DNA of 55,773 bases from DAIOEK01 sp964648485. Its GTDB lineage: Bacteria > Chloroflexota > Anaerolineae > Anaerolineales > Anaerolineaceae. The notes under the pieces were generated by a model. It made no database searches, had not been told where the DNA came from, and worked only from the letters and a program-made list of their open reading frames with translations. Both the position numbers and the translations under genes were made by a program. The stretch is taken from contig CAZYOF010000021.1 of the NCBI GenBank assembly GCA_964648485.1, positions 1 to 55,773 of the forward strand, in the 5' to 3' direction. Every line of letters begins with the position of its first letter. The first letter of the stretch is position 1. This document shows, one piece after another, positions 53,521-55,773 of this stretch.

Positions 53521-53989
53521 AATTAATTTCTGAGAGTACTCGTAATACCTGGTTGTTTTCTGGTATATCTGCCATTGATTTCCCATAATGGATATTGCGA
53601 TACTTGCCATTCTTGTCAATAATAAATAAAGCGGGAACCCAGCCAAACTTCAACAAATTAAACTCCTGAAAAAATTGTTTGGCAATACGGTTTCCTACAT
53701 CTGATAGCCCAATAAAAGGCATATCTTCAGATTCCCAGAAACGCTGATATGCCTTGGGACCATCAGGTCCAACAGCTAAGATTTCTGTTTCCAGCTCAAC
53801 AAATTTCGGATAATCTTGACGCAACTGCGCCATGTGCCTGCGGCAGAATGGTCAGGCAAAACCACGGTTGAGGATAAGGAGAACATTCTTATTGCCTTTG
53901 AAATCCGATAATCTCACCGGGTTTCCGTTGGTATCTACTAATTCGAAGTCTTTTGCGAAATCCATCAATATTAATTCTTTATCCGACAT
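53519..53989 (-). CDS. redoxin (AhpC/TSA-like), probable selenoprotein with in-frame UGA at the peroxidatic position
   Basis: Read from the ATG at 53989 (GAGGA site), the frame codes 156 residues if one TGA at 53852-53854 is read through. The 45 residues before it (MSDKELILMDFAKDFELVD, then VRLSDFKGNKNVLLILNRGFA) are a normal thioredoxin-fold N-terminus. The 110 after it begin PFCRRHMAQLRQDY and continue to the usual WVPALFIIDKNGKYR. The TGA replaces exactly the Cys of the CxxC redox motif, giving U46-P-F-C49. A plain-stop reading would leave a 45-residue fragment and a headless 104-residue protein from 53833. The downstream half has no decay and a hairpin fitting a bacterial SECIS. Predicted role: thiol-dependent peroxide or disulfide reduction in the cytosol. 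Third gene of a minus-strand operon. Sec machinery is not in the window. Confidence 0.8.
53817..53854 (-). promoter_or_regulatory. candidate bacterial SECIS hairpin with the UGA codon
   Basis: On the coding strand the UGA (53854-53852) is followed 20 nt later by stem TGGCGC (53832-53827), loop AGTT (53826-53823) and GCGTCA (53822-53817): six pairs including one G-U. The loop lies about 26 nt after the UGA and has G as its second base, matching the published bSECIS rules as I recall them. Confidence 0.55.
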
Positions 53990-53995
53990 ATGTCC

Positions 53996-54961
53996 TCACT
54001 TTCCCACTAAAAATCTCATTATCTGTAGCACAAATTCTTCCGGTTTTTCTTCTTGTGGTACATGTCCACTTGATTCAATAATAACCAGTTTTCCATTGGG
54101 TATGAGAGAAGATAACTCAATTGTCTGTTGGGTTGGTACAATTCTGTCGTCATCTCCGGTGAGGAAAAGGGTTGGCTGCGAAATATCCTTAAGACGGGGT
54201 TCAATATCAACCTGTGGTGCTTTGGAAAATTCCCAAAGTGCCTTATCGCATTCTGACATGCGCAAAGGCTTTTTGTATCCAGCTATGATTTCCTGGGTGA
54301 TTTGCGAAGGATCATGCCAGGCTAACCGAATCAAATCTTCACCCCGATTCAGGATCATCCTTGAAATTAATGGCCCGATTCTATCCATCTGGGGAGTTGA
54401 AAATAACGCCTCAATCCAGGCTGGCTGAGATCTTCCGGCGCGAATTGCTGGATTAACCAATACAAGCCTTGAGATTCTCTCTGGGTATTTATAGGCTGTG
54501 TATGCAGCAATTTTTCCCCCCGCTGAATTACCAACAAGGACAGCAGTGTCGACCCCCAAGTTGTCCATCAAACCGATTAAAATTTCAGACTGTCCAATTG
54601 TACTGTAAGGATTTGTCCCAATCCAATCACCCGGGAATGGACGTTCTGTCAGGCCAAAACCAATCCAATCGTAAGCAATTACCCTGTAATCCTTCCCTAA
54701 TGGTTCCATGACTTCACGCCATGAAAAAGTACTTGCACCAAAGCCATGTAGTAAAACCAATGTCTCAGGACCATCCCCATTTTCCAGATAATGGATCTTT
54801 ATTCCATTGACTTCTGTAAATTTGCTTCGACTATCAACAAGGTATTCTGCTTCAGTAACTGTGTTTTCTAATGGAGGAACTGGGATCAGGAATGGAACAA
54901 CTACTAAAGCGGTTAAGATCACCCCGATTACAATCAGAATATTTCGAAGGATGGTTTTCAT
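53996..54961 (-). CDS. alpha/beta hydrolase, membrane-anchored
   Basis: 321 residues. N-terminal hydrophobic segment (about 5-28), then the alpha/beta-hydrolase core: oxyanion region LLHGFGASTFSW, nucleophile elbow VGNSAGG, acid in LTGDDDRIVP, and His in SSGHVPQEEKPEEF. It belongs to the broad esterase/epoxide hydrolase/C-C hydrolase group; substrate unknown. Its start overlaps the stop of the preceding hydrolase by ATGA and its stop is 6 nt before the redoxin start, so the three genes form one operon. Confidence 0.9.
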   Translation of the reverse strand: MKTILRNILIVIGVILTALVVVPFLIPVPPLENTVTEAEYLVDSRSKFTEVNGIKIHYLENGDGPETLVLLHGFGASTFSWREVMEPLGKDYRVIAYDWIGFGLTERPFPGDWIGTNPYSTIGQSEILIGLMDNLGVDTAVLVGNSAGGKIAAYTAYKYPERISRLVLVNPAIRAGRSQPAWIEALFSTPQMDRIGPLISRMILNRGEDLIRLAWHDPSQITQEIIAGYKKPLRMSECDKALWEFSKAPQVDIEPRLKDISQPTLFLTGDDDRIVPTQQTIELSSLIPNGKLVIIESSGHVPQEEKPEEFVLQIMRFLVGK

Positions 54962-55689
54962 TTCTCAATCCCCCGAAGAAATCCAACAACCTGCTCAACA
55001 ACTAATTTTTGTTGTTCACTCTGGCTGATCAGTGCAATTCCATCTCCTGGTTGGGCACCATAATTTCCCATTTGGGCATGGTTTCCACCCTCAACTATGT
55101 AATAGCTGGTTTCAAGGGGAAGAAGGTATTTATAAGAATTTATTTTCTCGGGAGTTGACAGACCATCCAGGTTTCCGCTGAGGCTTAAGACTGGAATTTT
55201 GGATAACGAAAGGTCGGCTGATTTGGTAGTATAGGCAGATATTAGGATTAGCCCATCTATGCTTTCAGGGTTTTGATAGCTGTAGGATGCAGCCATAGCT
55301 CCCCCCAGAGAATGCCCTCCGATAACCCAATATTCTATCTGTGGGTAATTTGAAATGAATTGTTCAGCTGCATTTGGTGAAAAAACAGCAAGGTTCAGTA
55401 CCATTTTAGGAATAATGACAATGTATCCCTTTTCCGCGATCGTTCTTGCTATAGGCGCATAGGATCGATAATCAACTCTCCCGCCCGGGTATAGAATAAG
55501 CCCGGTTCTAACATCTTCATTAGCAGGGGTGAAGATTAATCCATTATCATTACGAACGCTAATTAATTCATTTGATTGGAGTGCATTATAAACATCAGGT
55601 TGAGGTCCCAGTGGTGTAGAAGACCAAATCAGAAAACCTAATATTCCTAGAAATAATAGAGTAGCTAAGGAAAGTAATAATTTCTTCAT
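54958..55689 (-). CDS. alpha/beta hydrolase, exported or membrane-anchored
   Basis: 243 residues. Signal-anchor segment at about 3-25 (LLLSLATLLFLGILGFLIW). Core motifs: GLILYPGGRVDYRSYAP, nucleophile elbow GGHSLGGAMAAS, LSGNLDGLSTPEKI and the catalytic His in EGGNHAQMGNYG. It resembles the dienelactone-hydrolase-like Abhydrolase_5 group. First gene of the minus-strand operon with the second hydrolase and the redoxin. Confidence 0.88.
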   Translation of the reverse strand: MKKLLLSLATLLFLGILGFLIWSSTPLGPQPDVYNALQSNELISVRNDNGLIFTPANEDVRTGLILYPGGRVDYRSYAPIARTIAEKGYIVIIPKMVLNLAVFSPNAAEQFISNYPQIEYWVIGGHSLGGAMAASYSYQNPESIDGLILISAYTTKSADLSLSKIPVLSLSGNLDGLSTPEKINSYKYLLPLETSYYIVEGGNHAQMGNYGAQPGDGIALISQSEQQKLVVEQVVGFLRGIEK

Positions 55690-55773
55690 AAATTAATATT
55701 AATAGAAATAATGATAGTTGTACGTGTAACATACTTTCTGTAAATTACTGAACCTTAACAAAAGAGGTGAGTC
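55690..55773. other. upstream region of the hydrolase operon and possible next gene start
   Basis: AT-rich, probably carrying the promoter of the minus-strand operon. The last bases read AAAGAGGTGAG; this looks like a ribosome site for a plus-strand gene beyond the window, but no coding sequence is visible. Confidence 0.3.

Noticed and set aside
53519..53833. Short stand-alone 104-residue redoxin starting at the ATG at 53833
   Set aside because: It lacks the first strands and the active-site motif of the fold. The missing part lies in the same frame directly upstream, separated only by the TGA.
53519..53989. Redoxin as a simple pseudogene with a nonsense mutation
   Set aside because: The stop falls precisely on the catalytic Cys codon, there is no other damage, the resolving Cys is kept, and a SECIS-like hairpin follows. 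Not excluded until Sec genes are sought in the genome.
53832..54428. 198-residue plus-strand frame
   Set aside because: It lies opposite the hydrolase and redoxin genes, has no ribosome site and no recognisable domain.
1..55773. Mobile elements, prophage, integrons, CRISPR arrays or a replication origin
   Set aside because: No transposase, integrase, repeat-spacer array, DnaA box cluster or terminal repeat was found on either strand.

Overview
The window looks like chromosomal DNA from a member of the Chloroflexota, most likely an Anaerolineae-type bacterium. This is inferred from gene content, not from a marker gene. The pointers are a DUF4349 lipoprotein, threonine/proline-rich linker proteins, a Ser/Thr kinase fused to a TolB-like propeller, a PfaD-dependent megasynthase, an ABC sugar cassette without its own ATPase, and AT-rich codon use with good Shine-Dalgarno sites. 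There are no rRNAs, transposases, integrases or CRISPR arrays.

Layout. 1-188: start of a membrane-anchored rhodanese-like protein, cut by the window edge. 485-11055: a secondary-lipid/polyketide locus with a 2753-residue synthase (KS-ACP-AT-KS-ACP-ACP-KR-DH), a phosphopantetheinyl transferase and a PfaD-type enoyl reductase. All three ACP domains have Thr where the phosphopantetheine Ser should be. 11476-12492: LacI-family regulator. 12689-15426: an MshA-like glycosyltransferase facing a PIG-L deacetylase and a histidine phosphatase, together resembling the first steps of mycothiol synthesis. 15570-22018: a sugar operon (GntR regulator, solute-binding protein, two permeases, GH4 glycosidase, PfkB kinase). 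22089-25774: two tRNA-Ala genes, a T-box leader, leuS and a creatininase-family gene. 26113-27076: a small exported protein and RidA. 27186-35486: an exopolysaccharide/cell-envelope operon (GT2, sugar transferase, epimerase, CapD-like dehydratase, two FemAB-like transferases, a D-cysteine desulfhydrase-like enzyme). 35491-38621: the kinase-propeller protein and a divergent Thr/Pro-rich membrane protein. 38650-40541: psuG/psuK-type pseudouridine catabolism. 40640-41406: PHP phosphoesterase and tRNA-Leu. 41509-45924: a strong promoter, an unclassified structured leader with a terminator, a secreted RTX-repeat protein, a small membrane protein and an orphan response regulator. 45963-51557: a SAM-I riboswitch controlling metH and a homocysteine methyltransferase/MTHFR fusion. 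51687-53471: metallophosphoesterase and DUF4349 lipoprotein. 53519-55689 (minus strand): two alpha/beta hydrolases followed by a redoxin whose reading frame is interrupted by a single UGA exactly at the peroxidatic cysteine.

The most notable points are: (1) the redoxin at 53519-53989, which reads as an undetected selenoprotein with a U-P-F-C motif and a plausible bacterial SECIS hairpin; (2) the Ser-to-Thr change in all three carrier domains of the synthase; (3) the MshA/MshB/phosphatase grouping outside Actinobacteria; (4) the unclassified regulatory leader before the RTX protein.
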